Assembly: GCA_012520525.1 (NCBI GenBank)
Contig: JAAYOA010000149.1
Span: 1 to 38,165, forward strand
DNA from: Clostridiaceae bacterium
GTDB lineage: Bacteria > Bacillota > Clostridia > Saccharofermentanales > Fastidiosipilaceae
Reading direction: 5' to 3'
Length of the DNA: 38,165 bases
The notes under the pieces are model-generated. The model saw only the letters and a list, made by a program, of their open reading frames with translations. It was not told the DNA's origin and searched no databases. Numbering within the stretch: the first letter of the stretch is position 1; the number at the start of each line of letters is the position of its first letter. The position numbers were made by a program, and so were the translations under genes. Positions 19,131 through 30,549 of the stretch are shown in pieces.

Positions 19131-21878
19131 ATGGGCAACGAAGAAAAAAAACGTGAAATGAATAATAAAAATCAATCTATTTTACTAGTCGATGGACACA
19201 GCATAATTAACAGAGCTTTCTACGGTCTGGGGCAGGCCACGCATTTTAGCAGCAGCGACGGTACACCGACGGGCGCAGTTTTTGGTTTTTTCAACATTTG
19301 CAGCCGTTACTTAAACGAATTGGAACCGTCCCATATGTGCGTCGCGTTCGATCGCCACGAACCTACTTTCAGACACGAAAAGTATGACGATTATAAAGGG
19401 ACACGAAAACCCTTTCCCGAGGATTTAAAATTACAAATCCCTGTCGTCAAGGAAATATTGGATGCCATGGGCGTCCAGAGAATCGAGTTGCCAGGCTACG
19501 AGGCCGATGATCTGCTAGGCACACTTGCAAAATATTATCAAAAAGAAGGCTTTACCGTTTGGCTTCTTAGCGGCGACAGAGACAGCTTTCAAATTGTTGA
19601 CGAACATATCACAGTTATCATGCCCGAAGGACGCCGTTTCGGCGGACAAGCTACATTCTATGATCCTGCTAAAGTCAAAGAGAAGTACGGCGTCACACCG
19701 CTAGAATATATTGATGTTAAAGCCATAATGGGAGACAAGTCAGATAACATCCCCGGAGTCGACGGGATCGGCGAAAAGGGAGCAACCCGACTCATTCAAA
19801 CTTATGGATCTTTGGACAATGTTTATGCTCATTTAGAAGAACTTAAACCTGGCGAAAAGAAGCGGCTGACTTCTAGTAAAGATATGGCGCTACTATCAAA
19901 GGATCTTGTCACCATAAAATTAGATGTACCTATAGAAATTTCCTTATCCGATAGTTTAAGACCCAATCTAGATGAGACTCAAGCCTACGAAGCCCTTAAA
20001 AAGTATGACCTTAATAGTTTGATTAAAAAATATGGTCTTGAAGCCGAACACACCGATGAGGGTAAAAATATTCTAGCTGAGCTTGAAGTGCAAGAGTCGA
20101 CCCCTGAGGCTTTGCTTACCCAACTAGCAGAAACAAAAATGCCAGCACGGGAAATGCCTTTGGACAGTCAAAACGACTTTAATTCAGAAACAGACAATGG
20201 AGATGTCGACGCTATATTAAGTACATTTAGTGACCCCATCCTAATCACTGGATTTTTTACCGCGAAGGATTCCGTCGACGACTTGCCTTTTAGTTCTTCC
20301 GATGACCTGGAACGGACGATTGCAGTGTCCTTAAAGCGGGGGGAATTGACGCAAGTTACAGCGGATCATGCTAGCATTGCCCAGTTATTCGAAGCCCTCT
20401 GTGAAAATGAAAGACCGCTCCTCGGCCACAACTTAAAGCGTTGGTTTCGATTTTTCGACCGAGCGCCCAAACAAATTCCATTTGATGTGGAGACTGGTGC
20501 GTATTTATTAAACGAAGGCACGGGCAAACAATTAAAATTAGAAAAACTTGCAGAAAGGATCGGCATTGTTCCCTTTGATGAAAGTGATGCCAAGCAAACA
20601 GCGGCACTAATTTATTATTTGTTCGATAATCAATTCAAAGCTATAAAAGAAAGGGATCTGGCTTGGCTGACTTTTGCAGTCGATATGCCACTAATTCCTG
20701 TTTTAGGTCGCATGGAAGCCGCAGGCTTCACTGTGGATAATGATAGATTAACGGAACTTTCCAAAAGCTATGAAAATGAGATCACCGAATTAGAAAAAAC
20801 GATCCACGATTATGCCGGCAAATCTTTTAATATTAATTCACCGAAACAATTGGCTGAAGTGCTCTATGAAGATCTAGGGCTTCCCACAGGCAAACGCAAC
20901 CCCAGTAAACAGTACTCTACAGACATGGAGGAGATGGAGCGACTGCTCCCCCAACATCCCATCATTGAACGGATCATGCGATATCGCCAAATTACCAAAC
21001 TAAAATCCACATTTATCGATGGGTTGGGCAATTATATTCGTAAGGACGGTCGCATCCATTGTCACTTTAATCAAAATCTGACTGCCACAGGTCGACTTAG
21101 TAGCTCAGATCCTAATCTCCAGAACATCCCAATTAGAGATGCAGAGGGCAGGGAGGTGCGGAAGGCCTTTGTCGCTCCTGAGGGATACGTGTTAATCGAT
21201 GCCGACTATTCTCAAATCGAACTGCGCCTGCTTGCCCATCTCGCTGGCGATGAAGTCATGATTAATGGTTTCAAAGAGAATAAAGATATTCATAAACTAA
21301 CGGCGTCCACAATGTTTGACGTCCCTTTGACAGAGGTTGACAGCGATATGCGTCGAGCTGCCAAGACCGTTAACTTTAGCATCATCTATGGTGTCAGCGA
21401 CTATGGACTGTCGAAGGACTTAGACGTCACCGTCAAAGAAGCTCGCAACTATATCAATGGATACTATAAACAATATGAAGGCATCAGAACTTATTTAGAT
21501 AAGCAAATTGCGCAAGCAAAAGAACTAGGTTATGTAGAAACCATGTTTGGTCGACGCCGCTATATCCCTGAACTTAAGGCCAAGAGCCGAAATCAACGCA
21601 TGTTTGGTGAGCGTGTTGCCATGAATACGCCTGTTCAAGGCACGGCAGCTGATATCATTCGCTTGGCAATGATCGTCGTGGAAAACCGCTTGCGCGCCGC
21701 AAACTTAGAAAGTCGATTGATTTCCCAGGTACATGACGAATTAATTATCGAAGCGCCAGAGCAAGAAGCCGAGACAGCGGCAAACATTCTTAGAGACAGC
21801 ATGGAAAATGTAGTTTCATTATCTGTACCTCTGTTGACAAGTTTAAATATAGCGGACAACTGGTTTGCGACGGAATAG
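19131..21878 (+). CDS. polA: DNA polymerase I
   Basis: 5'-3' exo domain VDGHSIINRAFYG, YEADDLLGTLA, GDKSDNIPGVDGIG; polymerase motifs DYSQIELRLLAHLAGD, RRAAKTVNFSIIYG, QVHDELI. Confidence 0.97.
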   Translation: MGNEEKKREMNNKNQSILLVDGHSIINRAFYGLGQATHFSSSDGTPTGAVFGFFNICSRYLNELEPSHMCVAFDRHEPTFRHEKYDDYKGTRKPFPEDLKLQIPVVKEILDAMGVQRIELPGYEADDLLGTLAKYYQKEGFTVWLLSGDRDSFQIVDEHITVIMPEGRRFGGQATFYDPAKVKEKYGVTPLEYIDVKAIMGDKSDNIPGVDGIGEKGATRLIQTYGSLDNVYAHLEELKPGEKKRLTSSKDMALLSKDLVTIKLDVPIEISLSDSLRPNLDETQAYEALKKYDLNSLIKKYGLEAEHTDEGKNILAELEVQESTPEALLTQLAETKMPAREMPLDSQNDFNSETDNGDVDAILSTFSDPILITGFFTAKDSVDDLPFSSSDDLERTIAVSLKRGELTQVTADHASIAQLFEALCENERPLLGHNLKRWFRFFDRAPKQIPFDVETGAYLLNEGTGKQLKLEKLAERIGIVPFDESDAKQTAALIYYLFDNQFKAIKERDLAWLTFAVDMPLIPVLGRMEAAGFTVDNDRLTELSKSYENEITELEKTIHDYAGKSFNINSPKQLAEVLYEDLGLPTGKRNPSKQYSTDMEEMERLLPQHPIIERIMRYRQITKLKSTFIDGLGNYIRKDGRIHCHFNQNLTATGRLSSSDPNLQNIPIRDAEGREVRKAFVAPEGYVLIDADYSQIELRLLAHLAGDEVMINGFKENKDIHKLTASTMFDVPLTEVDSDMRRAAKTVNFSIIYGVSDYGLSKDLDVTVKEARNYINGYYKQYEGIRTYLDKQIAQAKELGYVETMFGRRRYIPELKAKSRNQRMFGERVAMNTPVQGTAADIIRLAMIVVENRLRAANLESRLISQVHDELIIEAPEQEAETAANILRDSMENVVSLSVPLLTSLNIADNWFATE

Positions 21879-21887
21879 GAGGAAGAT

Positions 21888-22502
21888 GTGTTCATTGTTG
21901 GAATTACCGGCGGCATAGGCTGTGGCAAAACGACTGTAGCAAAGGCTTTTGCTGACCGCGGCATAACGGTATTGGACGCTGATGCCATTTCCCGTGAAGT
22001 GACAGAACCAAAGGGAGAAGCTCTGCCCCAAATAGCCGAAGCCTTTGGTCCTGAAGTATTTAATGAGGAGGGTGGTCTCGACAGAGAAAAGATGGCTGCC
22101 ATCGTTTTTCGAGATCGCAACCAAGTTGACCGGCTCAGCCGCATCATCCACGAAGTTGTCCTAGATATGATTAGTAAGGGTATCGACAATTTGACGCGCA
22201 AAAAAGAAAAAGTTGTCATCCTTGACGTGCCCATCCCCGTTAAAAAAGGATTTGTTGATCGGTGTGATTTTATAATTGTCGTATGGGCTGATCACGCGAT
22301 TCGCCTTGAACGGCTGGCGGAGCGGGGAATGGATGCCGAGGAAGCTGAGCGTCGGATGCTCATGCAAATGACAGAAGAAGAGTATACTAACTTAGCGGAT
22401 CAAGTTTTTTATAATAATGATGGCATCGATCTCATCGATCAGTTTGTCGATGAATTTATAAAAAAAGAGCTGAACCCTCGAGGTATTCAGCTCCCTAATT
22501 AA
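21888..22502 (+). CDS. coaE: dephospho-CoA kinase
   Basis: GTG start; IVGITGGIGCGKTTVAKAFADRGITVLDADAISREV; SD aggagga after polA stop. Confidence 0.95.
   Translation: MFIVGITGGIGCGKTTVAKAFADRGITVLDADAISREVTEPKGEALPQIAEAFGPEVFNEEGGLDREKMAAIVFRDRNQVDRLSRIIHEVVLDMISKGIDNLTRKKEKVVILDVPIPVKKGFVDRCDFIIVVWADHAIRLERLAERGMDAEEAERRMLMQMTEEEYTNLADQVFYNNDGIDLIDQFVDEFIKKELNPRGIQLPN
22455..22493 (-). terminator. intrinsic terminator for ychF located inside the 3' end of coaE
   Basis: Minus strand reads GAGCTGAA-TACCTCGAGGG-TTCAGCTC-TTTTTT. Confidence 0.75.
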
Positions 22503-22528
22503 ATATAAGAAATCTTAAATATTTAATC

Positions 22529-23623
22529 TTAAACATTAAAGCGGAAAAGGACGACGTCTCCGTCTTGCATAACATACTCTTTGCCTTCGGAGCGGACCAG
22601 TCCTTTCTCTTTTGCTGCGACCATAGAACCTGCAGCAATCAAATCATCGTAAGTGATAACTTCTGCCCGGATAAATCCTCGCTGAAAGTCTGAGTGAATT
22701 TTACCTGCTGCCTGAGGGGCTTTAAGTCCCTTTGTGATCGTCCATGCGCGCACTTCGTCTTCGCCGACTGTAAGGAAAGAAATCAGTCCTAGCAGCCGAT
22801 AACCGGCAGCAATAATTTTGTCTAGACCTGACTCAGCAAGTCCCAGATCTTCCAGAAAATCTGCCCGCTCATCTTCTTCGAGGGCGGCAATTTCTTCTTC
22901 AATTTCAGCGCTAACCGAGACCCATTCAGCTTCCTCAGAAGCAGCAATATCGGCAACTTGTTTGACATGAACATTGTTTTCGTCATTACCTATATCAGAG
23001 TCAGAAATATTGGCCACATATAGGACGGGCTTAGCTGATAAAAGATTTAATTCTTTTGTAAATTGTCTTTCTGAATCATCGATCTCAACTGTTCGGGCAG
23101 ATCGTCCTGCTTCGAGCACACCCATAATTTTTTCATAAAATTTCACTTCTGCAAGCAACGTTTTATCACCGCTTTTGGCAGCTTTTTTAGTTTTCTCTAT
23201 GCGGCGTTCTAAATACTCTATATCAGAAAAAATTAATTCTAAATTAATCGTATCAATGTCTCTGGCTGCATCGGCCTTACCGGCTACATGAATTACATTT
23301 TCATCCTCAAAACAACGTACAACATGAACAATGGCATCAACTTCGCGGATATTTGCCAAAAACTGGTTACCTAGACCTTCTCCCTTGCTTGCCCCCGCTA
23401 TAAGCCCTGCAATATCAACAAATTCAATGACTGCTGGCAATACTTTGCGCGGCTGATACATCTCTGCTAAAACAGTTAACCGTTCATCTGGCACAGCCAC
23501 CGTGCCAACATTAGGTTCAATCGTACAGTATGGATAATTAGCACACTCGGCTCCTGCCTGAGTGATTGCATTAAATAACGTACTTTTGCCGACATTCGGC
23601 AGGCCTACTATTCCTAATTTCAT
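22529..23623 (-). CDS. ychF: YchF/Obg-family ATPase
   Basis: [44 protein letters not shown]-terminal TGS-like domain. Confidence 0.96.
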   Translation of the reverse strand: MKLGIVGLPNVGKSTLFNAITQAGAECANYPYCTIEPNVGTVAVPDERLTVLAEMYQPRKVLPAVIEFVDIAGLIAGASKGEGLGNQFLANIREVDAIVHVVRCFEDENVIHVAGKADAARDIDTINLELIFSDIEYLERRIEKTKKAAKSGDKTLLAEVKFYEKIMGVLEAGRSARTVEIDDSERQFTKELNLLSAKPVLYVANISDSDIGNDENNVHVKQVADIAASEEAEWVSVSAEIEEEIAALEEDERADFLEDLGLAESGLDKIIAAGYRLLGLISFLTVGEDEVRAWTITKGLKAPQAAGKIHSDFQRGFIRAEVITYDDLIAAGSMVAAKEKGLVRSEGKEYVMQDGDVVLFRFNV

Positions 23624-23845
23624 AAAACCATCTCCTGGAAAATAATCATCAATACAAAACTAAATTCTATCATAAGGTTTCGAATTGTCACGATGACAAC
23701 TGTTGAAAACTATGCTTTTTGTTGATTATTTTGGATGTTTGTTAAAAATTGTTGAAAAGATGATCCATTTTCTAGTTTTAAGTGTCGGATCATAGAGGTA
23801 GTCCCGAACAGTGGATTTCCCAAAGATGTTATCAGGAGGTGCAGA

Positions 23846-25498
23846 TTGGAAAATGCCATCTTCATTCCCGAACCTGCCATAATCAACCGACCACTTAATA
23901 GTGCGCCTCGTTACGGATATGTGACCAGCGCAAAACTTGAAGGCATTGCCGGACAGGTTATAGGCATTGAAGCAAGTATAACTACCGGTTTGCCTATAAC
24001 AAAAATTGTAGGCATGGCTGACCAAGCAGTACGGGAAGCAATGAATCGAATCAGAGCCGCTTTAGTCTATGCTGGCGAGACGCTTCCGAGGGGGCGCATT
24101 ACCATCAACCTGCGACCGGGCTGGTTGCCGAAGGGTGGAACTGGATATGATCTCCCTATTGCTCTGGCAATTATAACAGCTGTCAATGGCAATAGCGGTG
24201 TTGGGTCAATAGGAGCAGTGGGTGAATTGTCACTACAAGGAGATATTCTTCCCGTGCAAGGATTATTGCCACAAGTGCAAGCAATTTATCGAGAAGATGT
24301 ATCATATATTTTTGTCCCTGCAAGCAATATAAGTGAATTGGTCAGTCTAGATGACCCGCGTATTCTAGGCATAGAACACCTTAAAGAAGCATTAGAAATC
24401 ATTCGCTCTCAAGAACGATTTCCTGCGGTAGCAGAAGATAGAGCCCAGAAGAGGATACGCCAGCGCAAGTTAGATCAAAATAATCGATTTGAGCCAATTA
24501 ACTTGCCTGGGACATTAAGACCTAATTTATATTTACGGGACTTACCCGGTCAACGCATGGCTATTCGCGGTTTAACAGCCGCCTGCGCAGGTGGACACCA
24601 TACGCTATTAATAGGCAGTCCAGGCTGCGGTAAAACGGTCTTAGCTGGATTCGCAGGTGCGCTTATGCCACCACTCGAAAAAAGTGTCAGTACAGAATTA
24701 CTATCGATTTATAGTGCCGCCGGTCTTTTAAACAAAGTTGCATCAACTCGTTATTATCCACCGATCCGTCACCCGCATTACACCATCAGTGTACCCAATC
24801 TGATCGGTGGTGGTATTAATCCCAAGCCTGGCGAAATCAGTCTTGCCCACGGAGGTATTTTATTTATAGATGAAATCACATCTGCTGCGCCAGCAACTTT
24901 ATCTGCGATGCGGCTGCCCCTTGATATTGGTTACATCGAATTGATCCGTCAGTACCGCAGTTACAAATTTCCATGCCAGTTTATCTTAATCGGAGCGGCC
25001 AATCCTTGTCCTTGTGGCAATTTACTCGACCAAGACAACCAAACTAAGTGTCTTTGTAGCTCTGGCAGTATAACTCATTATCATCGCAAACTTGAAGGTG
25101 CCTTTGCAGATCGCATCGACATACGTATCGAAGTGCACAAATTATCATCCAACGACCTAGAGTTGACCTTAAAAAAAGCCAACTGGATTCCCGTGGACAA
25201 GTTGCAAAATCAGGTTATTGAAGCTAGAGCTATGCAACGCAGACGTAACGGTGTAAACATAAATCAAACCACCATTTTAAATAGCAACCTACCTACTGAC
25301 GTACTGCCTGAAAAACTTCAATTGTCAAAAGATGGTAAACGGCAAGCAGTAAGATATGCGAAACTCCTAAATCTATCGATTCGATCATTTTATAAATTAC
25401 TGAGATTAGCTCGTACATTCGCTGATTTGGATGGATCTAACGCAATTGAAACCATACACTTGGCTGAAGCATTACAGTACAAGCAAAGTCAGAATTAG
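23846..25498 (+). CDS. YifB/ComM-family Mg-chelatase-like AAA ATPase
   Basis: TTG start with AGGAGG 6 nt upstream; AKLEGIAGQVIGIEASITTGLP, GSPGCGKTVLA, ILFIDEITSAAPATL, GAANPCPCGN. Confidence 0.92.
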   Translation: MENAIFIPEPAIINRPLNSAPRYGYVTSAKLEGIAGQVIGIEASITTGLPITKIVGMADQAVREAMNRIRAALVYAGETLPRGRITINLRPGWLPKGGTGYDLPIALAIITAVNGNSGVGSIGAVGELSLQGDILPVQGLLPQVQAIYREDVSYIFVPASNISELVSLDDPRILGIEHLKEALEIIRSQERFPAVAEDRAQKRIRQRKLDQNNRFEPINLPGTLRPNLYLRDLPGQRMAIRGLTAACAGGHHTLLIGSPGCGKTVLAGFAGALMPPLEKSVSTELLSIYSAAGLLNKVASTRYYPPIRHPHYTISVPNLIGGGINPKPGEISLAHGGILFIDEITSAAPATLSAMRLPLDIGYIELIRQYRSYKFPCQFILIGAANPCPCGNLLDQDNQTKCLCSSGSITHYHRKLEGAFADRIDIRIEVHKLSSNDLELTLKKANWIPVDKLQNQVIEARAMQRRRNGVNINQTTILNSNLPTDVLPEKLQLSKDGKRQAVRYAKLLNLSIRSFYKLLRLARTFADLDGSNAIETIHLAEALQYKQSQN

Positions 25499-25518
25499 AA
25501 AGGGCTCATATTGCAACG

Positions 25519-26706
25519 ATGAACCGCATCGAAGAAGGATTTAAACTACGAACTGAAAACAAAATAATTGGAGCAGCACGTATAGAATTTGCCTTACGTC
25601 AAGTTAAAGTGCCGCGACGACTTATGGTACGGCGTCTTATTGAAACTGAGACAGATTTTGATCAATTCAGTGATCGCCATCAAGCAGCAGGTAACTTACC
25701 TGATTTAAATATAGGAGCTGATATCGAATCAGCCTTTCGAAACGCCCTATCTAGTACTTGTTTTGAAAATAAAATTGTTGATATTTTAAAAAAGGCTGAA
25801 AAATCGAATATAAATATCATTTCGCCTACAGACCGGTACTATCCCAAAAATTATTTAAACTTGTATTCACCGCCATTATTTCTCTCTGTCATTGGATCCA
25901 AACTTAATATATTGAAAAAATCAAATATTATAACGGTCATCGGCAGCAGAAGACCCTCTCCCTATGGAAAAGGAATCACGCAGCGGTTTGTCAGTGAATG
26001 GTCTGCTCTTGGCGTCACTATTTGTTCTGGATTAGCAAGAGGCATTGACGGTCTGGCTCATGAAGCAGCTTTGAACGAGGGGGGCAATACCGTCGCCATC
26101 CTCGGCTGCGGACCCGATATTGTCTATCCTGCAGATAATGAAAATATTTACAACGATATAAAAGAAAACGGTTTAATAGTTAGCGAGTATCTTCCCGGTA
26201 CGCCACCTCGAAGACAACATTTTCCCGCTCGCAATCGCCTGCTCAGCTCGCTCGGTCGCTGCTTAATTGTCGTTGAAGCGACGCGTCGCAGTGGAACTAT
26301 GATTACAACCGACTTCGCATTAGATCAAAGCATTCCCGTCCTCGCCGTACCAGGAAATATTAATTCACCCGCCAGTCAAGGAACGAATCGTCTCATCCAA
26401 GACGGCTGTGATGTTCTGTTAGAGCCAGCAGATCTGATTCCCTATTTAGATATCGAAGCCTTAGGATCAGGCAACGACGTATATAATGAAACCTATCACA
26501 CTAATTTCTGCAATACTGAAACAGCGCAAGGCATTTCTCAAGAGGCTGAACATATTCTGTCCTATCTTGCAGCAGGTCCTCTTTACATAGAAGATTTAAA
26601 AGAATTTAGCAATTTGGATTCTGATAAATTTTATTACTGGTTGACTGAATTAGAATTAGTGGGCAAAATAGCAAAACAAGCAGGGCGCTATTATCGTTGT
26701 CAGTGA
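25519..26706 (+). CDS. dprA: DNA processing protein DprA (Smf)
   Basis: VIGSRRPSPYGKGITQRF, SGLARGIDGLAHEAALNEGGNTVAILGCGPDIVYPADN, EYLPGTPPRRQHFPARNRL; C-terminal winged helix. Confidence 0.94.
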   Translation: MNRIEEGFKLRTENKIIGAARIEFALRQVKVPRRLMVRRLIETETDFDQFSDRHQAAGNLPDLNIGADIESAFRNALSSTCFENKIVDILKKAEKSNINIISPTDRYYPKNYLNLYSPPLFLSVIGSKLNILKKSNIITVIGSRRPSPYGKGITQRFVSEWSALGVTICSGLARGIDGLAHEAALNEGGNTVAILGCGPDIVYPADNENIYNDIKENGLIVSEYLPGTPPRRQHFPARNRLLSSLGRCLIVVEATRRSGTMITTDFALDQSIPVLAVPGNINSPASQGTNRLIQDGCDVLLEPADLIPYLDIEALGSGNDVYNETYHTNFCNTETAQGISQEAEHILSYLAAGPLYIEDLKEFSNLDSDKFYYWLTELELVGKIAKQAGRYYRCQ

Positions 26707-26806
26707 TCCATGCATTTGACAAGATGACTGCTTGACTGTTAGTTTTTTACGTGATATCAAAAATTAAATGATTTATTCTTACCGTGTCAGTAAATAAGGA
26801 AATAGC

Positions 26807-28990
26807 ATGAATAAGAATTTAGTAATTGTAGAATCTCCAGCAAAAGCTCGCACAATTGGACGTTATTTAGGCGATGAGTATGAAATAACCGCTTCAGTCG
26901 GTCACATTAGAGATTTGCCCCAGTCGACCATAGGTGTCGACGTGAAAAATGACTTTAAACCCCGCTATATAACAATGCGCGGAAAAAATAAAGTCATCAA
27001 AGAAATCAAAAAATTAGCTGAAAATGCCGAACAAATTTATATCGCAACCGACCCAGATAGAGAAGGGGAGGCAATTGCCTGGCATATTGCAAACATTTTA
27101 AAAATTGATCCAGATTCGCCGTGTCGTGTAACATTTAATGAAATTACCGAAAAGACGATAAAACAGGCCATTAAAGATCCACGCAGTATAGATATGGATT
27201 TGGTCAATGCGCAACAGGCGAGACGGATTTTAGACCGTCTAGTTGGATACGAATTGAGTCCTATTCTATGGAAAAAGATAAAAGTTGGTCTGTCTGCTGG
27301 ACGGGTACAATCCGTTGCAACCCGCATGTTAGTAGAACGAGAAGAAGAAATTGAGAAGTTTGTACCAGAAGAGTACTGGTTATTAAATGTTTTATTAGAA
27401 ACTAATAAAAAGGAGACATTTAAGGCCCGCTACCACGGTTTCTTGAATGAGAAAAATAAGGTATCCACACGTAAATTAGCTAATAAAGAAGAAACCGATC
27501 AAATATTAGCGGACATCAAAGACCAACCCTTTACTGTACATGAAGTAAAGAAGGGTACTCGTAAAAGACAGCCATCTGCTCCTTTTACAACAAGTACACT
27601 GCAACAAGAAGCGGCTCGTAGGATCAATTTTTCATCGCGCAAAACCATGAGCATCGCTCAGCAACTTTATGAAGGTGTAGACCTGCCCGGATTAGGACCC
27701 ACAGCGTTGGTTACTTATATAAGAACTGACTCTGTCCGTGTCTCTAATGATGCCATCGACCAAGCAAGGAAGATGATTGAAAGGGATTTCGGGACAGATT
27801 ACCTGCCTAAATCTCCGCGCACATACAAAAATAAAAATGCTGCTCAAGATGCACACGAGGCCATTCGCCCATCACACTTTAGTCAGCCACCCGAAAAAAT
27901 TCGAGATATGTTGAGTTACGACCAGTATCGACTTTATAAACTGATTTGGGATCGCTTTATAGCTTCTCAGATGGTACCAGCTAAAATCAACACTTTGACT
28001 GTGGATACCCTATGTAACGAGCATTTGTTTCGTTCCCGCGGTGAGCAAATTATTTTCCCAGGTTTTTTAAAGATTTACGAAGACATAAAATCTGAAAATA
28101 AAAAAGATGACGATGACCTAGAAACGAATAAAAATATCCCGGATCTTGAAAAAAATGAATCTCTCAAGTGTATAGATCAAGAAGCTCTGCAGAAATTTAC
28201 TCAGCCGCCGGCTCGATATACAGAAGCATCACTGATCAAAGCAATGGAAGAATATGGTATCGGAAGACCTTCCACTTATGCACCTACCATCTCAACTATT
28301 CTTGATCGAAGCTACGCTGAAAAAGATAAGAGACAGTTGATACCAACTGAACTTGGTAGAATTGTTACAAATATGCTTAGAGACAATTTTGATCAATATA
28401 TTAATGTGAAATTTACTGCCAAGATGGAAGACGGATTAGATACAGTGGAAGCGGGTGATCAAGATTGGGTTAATCTGTTGCATTCATTCTATCCTGGTTT
28501 CCACGAAGCAATCGAAGCAGCAGATGAAAACATAAAAAAATTAGTAATAGAACCGAAATATATTGATGAAGCCTGCCCAGAATGTGGAGGCAAATTGCAA
28601 ATCAAAGATGGTCGTTATGGTCAATTTATAGCCTGCTCCAACTTTCCTGATTGTAAATACACAAGAAGTATTGTTCAGGAAACAGATTCACACTGTCCCA
28701 AATGTAGCTCTCCTGTGGTCGGGAAAAAATCCCGCCGCGGCAGCATTTTCTACGTATGTGACAAGAGCAAAGATCCTGAATGTGATTTTATTAGCTGGGA
28801 TTTACCGATAGATGGTAAAAATTGTTCAACTTGTGGCTCATACATGGTACAAAAACGATTCCGAGGAAGACTGTTTGAAAAATGCAGCAATAAAGATTGT
28901 CCTACCAATAAAAAGAAATCAACGAGTAAATCAAAATCAAAAAAGTCGACCGATAATAAAAATAAAAACAATAAAAGTCATACAAATTGA
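26807..28990 (+). CDS. topA: DNA topoisomerase I
   Basis: LVIVESPAKARTIGRYLG, ATDPDREGEAIAWHI, YIRTDSVRVS; three C-terminal C4 zinc fingers; Lys-rich tail. Confidence 0.97.
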   Translation: MNKNLVIVESPAKARTIGRYLGDEYEITASVGHIRDLPQSTIGVDVKNDFKPRYITMRGKNKVIKEIKKLAENAEQIYIATDPDREGEAIAWHIANILKIDPDSPCRVTFNEITEKTIKQAIKDPRSIDMDLVNAQQARRILDRLVGYELSPILWKKIKVGLSAGRVQSVATRMLVEREEEIEKFVPEEYWLLNVLLETNKKETFKARYHGFLNEKNKVSTRKLANKEETDQILADIKDQPFTVHEVKKGTRKRQPSAPFTTSTLQQEAARRINFSSRKTMSIAQQLYEGVDLPGLGPTALVTYIRTDSVRVSNDAIDQARKMIERDFGTDYLPKSPRTYKNKNAAQDAHEAIRPSHFSQPPEKIRDMLSYDQYRLYKLIWDRFIASQMVPAKINTLTVDTLCNEHLFRSRGEQIIFPGFLKIYEDIKSENKKDDDDLETNKNIPDLEKNESLKCIDQEALQKFTQPPARYTEASLIKAMEEYGIGRPSTYAPTISTILDRSYAEKDKRQLIPTELGRIVTNMLRDNFDQYINVKFTAKMEDGLDTVEAGDQDWVNLLHSFYPGFHEAIEAADENIKKLVIEPKYIDEACPECGGKLQIKDGRYGQFIACSNFPDCKYTRSIVQETDSHCPKCSSPVVGKKSRRGSIFYVCDKSKDPECDFISWDLPIDGKNCSTCGSYMVQKRFRGRLFEKCSNKDCPTNKKKSTSKSKSKKSTDNKNKNNKSHTN

Positions 28991-29047
28991 TAAGCATCAC
29001 AAAAAATTGTCCAAGACTTACTTAAGTAATGATAGAGGTTAAACGAT

Positions 29048-30373
29048 ATGGGAACTCCCGTTGTCACCGTCATTGGAGCCGGACTCGCTGGCTCTGAAGC
29101 CGCCCTACAAATCGCCCGTTTAGGAGTACGGGTTCGCTTGATTGATATGAAACCGGGAGCATTTACACCTGCTCACACTAATCCTAATTTCGGCGAATTG
29201 GTATGTAGCAATTCACTCCGAGGAGCTGCATTAGAGAATGCCGTAGGATTATTGAAGGAAGAATTAAGACGCCTTGGTTCGGCACTCATTGCTATTGCCG
29301 ATGAGTGCAAAGTTCCTGCTGGAGGTGCCCTCGCCGTAGATCGGGAAATTTTTGCCGAAAAAATCACCTATTCTATAATGAACCACCCTTTGATAGATGT
29401 TATTGAAGAGAAAATTGATGACCTACCAACTTCGGGCATCAATATAATAGCTACCGGTCCCTTGACAGAAGGTAATCTATTTGCCTCTATCAAGACAAAG
29501 TTAAATATAGATGAACTGCATTTTTTTGACGCAGCTGCTCCCATTATTACAGAAGATTCCATCAATTATGATGTAGTTTTTCGCCAATCTCGTTATGACA
29601 AGGGTGATGCCGATTATCTCAATTGTCCTCTTGACCGTGACACTTACGAGCAATTTTGGCAGGAATTGATTCATGCAGATTTAGCAGATGTTCACGATTT
29701 TGATAAAGAGACAGTGTTTGAAGGATGTATGCCCGTCGAAACTATGGCCAAGAGGGGGCACGATACCCTTCTTTTTGGGCCTTTAAAACCAGTTGGATTA
29801 AAAGATCCTAAAACAGGAAAACAACCATTTGCCTGTGTACAGTTAAGGCAAGACAATAGGATCGCTTCATTATATAATTTAGTGGGTTTCCAAACCCGTT
29901 TAACTTTTGGAGAACAGCGGCGAGTATTTCGTATGATTCCAGGTCTGGAACAAGCTGAATTCGTCCGCTATGGTGTCATGCATCGAAATACTTTTTTAAA
30001 TTCTCCCAAACACTTAACTCCAACTTACAGTGTTAAAAATAGACCAGATCTATATATAGCCGGTCAGATGACAGGTGTAGAGGGCTATGTCGAATCTATG
30101 GCTTCGGGTTTTGTGGCGGGGATTAACGCCGCCTATTTAGCTCTAGACAATGGACGCGTGTTTTGCCCTGACGACGAAACAATGATTGGTGCCCTGGCGC
30201 ACTATATTTCTGATCCTCGTGTCAATGACTTTCAACCGATGAACGCAAACTTTGGACTGATTGCACCTTTAAAGCAAAGAATACGCAAGAAAAGAGAGCG
30301 AAATTTAGCATATGCGGAGCGAAGTCTCACTAAAATTGCTGCTAGCTTTCCAGATCTATTAATTAGTAAATAA
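29048..30373 (+). CDS. trmFO: methylenetetrahydrofolate-tRNA-(uracil-5-)-methyltransferase TrmFO
   Basis: [72 protein letters not shown]. Confidence 0.97.
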   Translation: MGTPVVTVIGAGLAGSEAALQIARLGVRVRLIDMKPGAFTPAHTNPNFGELVCSNSLRGAALENAVGLLKEELRRLGSALIAIADECKVPAGGALAVDREIFAEKITYSIMNHPLIDVIEEKIDDLPTSGINIIATGPLTEGNLFASIKTKLNIDELHFFDAAAPIITEDSINYDVVFRQSRYDKGDADYLNCPLDRDTYEQFWQELIHADLADVHDFDKETVFEGCMPVETMAKRGHDTLLFGPLKPVGLKDPKTGKQPFACVQLRQDNRIASLYNLVGFQTRLTFGEQRRVFRMIPGLEQAEFVRYGVMHRNTFLNSPKHLTPTYSVKNRPDLYIAGQMTGVEGYVESMASGFVAGINAAYLALDNGRVFCPDDETMIGALAHYISDPRVNDFQPMNANFGLIAPLKQRIRKKRERNLAYAERSLTKIAASFPDLLISK

Positions 30374-30472
30374 TTCTTCAAAATTTTATCCTTTAAAGGG
30401 GTAAGCGATTTTCCAGCCAGATAATACGCAAATATTTGTTTAGTGGGTTTAAACCTTAAGTTCTAAAATTAT

Positions 30473-30509
30473 ATATAAAATTGGCTGACCCACCTTGAGT
30501 CAGCCAATT
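30473..30509 (-). terminator. intrinsic terminator downstream of dapB
   Basis: AATTGGCTGAC...GTCAGCCAATT perfect 11 bp stem; minus strand continues TTTATATATAA. Confidence 0.8.
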
Positions 30510-30549
30510 AAATTCATCTAGAATCAGGTTTTCGTGTGATCAACACATC

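Noticed and set aside
23685-23699. TTGTCA-CGA-TGACAA palindrome between divergent ychF and yifB
   Set aside because: Possible operator, but a single short palindrome with no recognised regulator.
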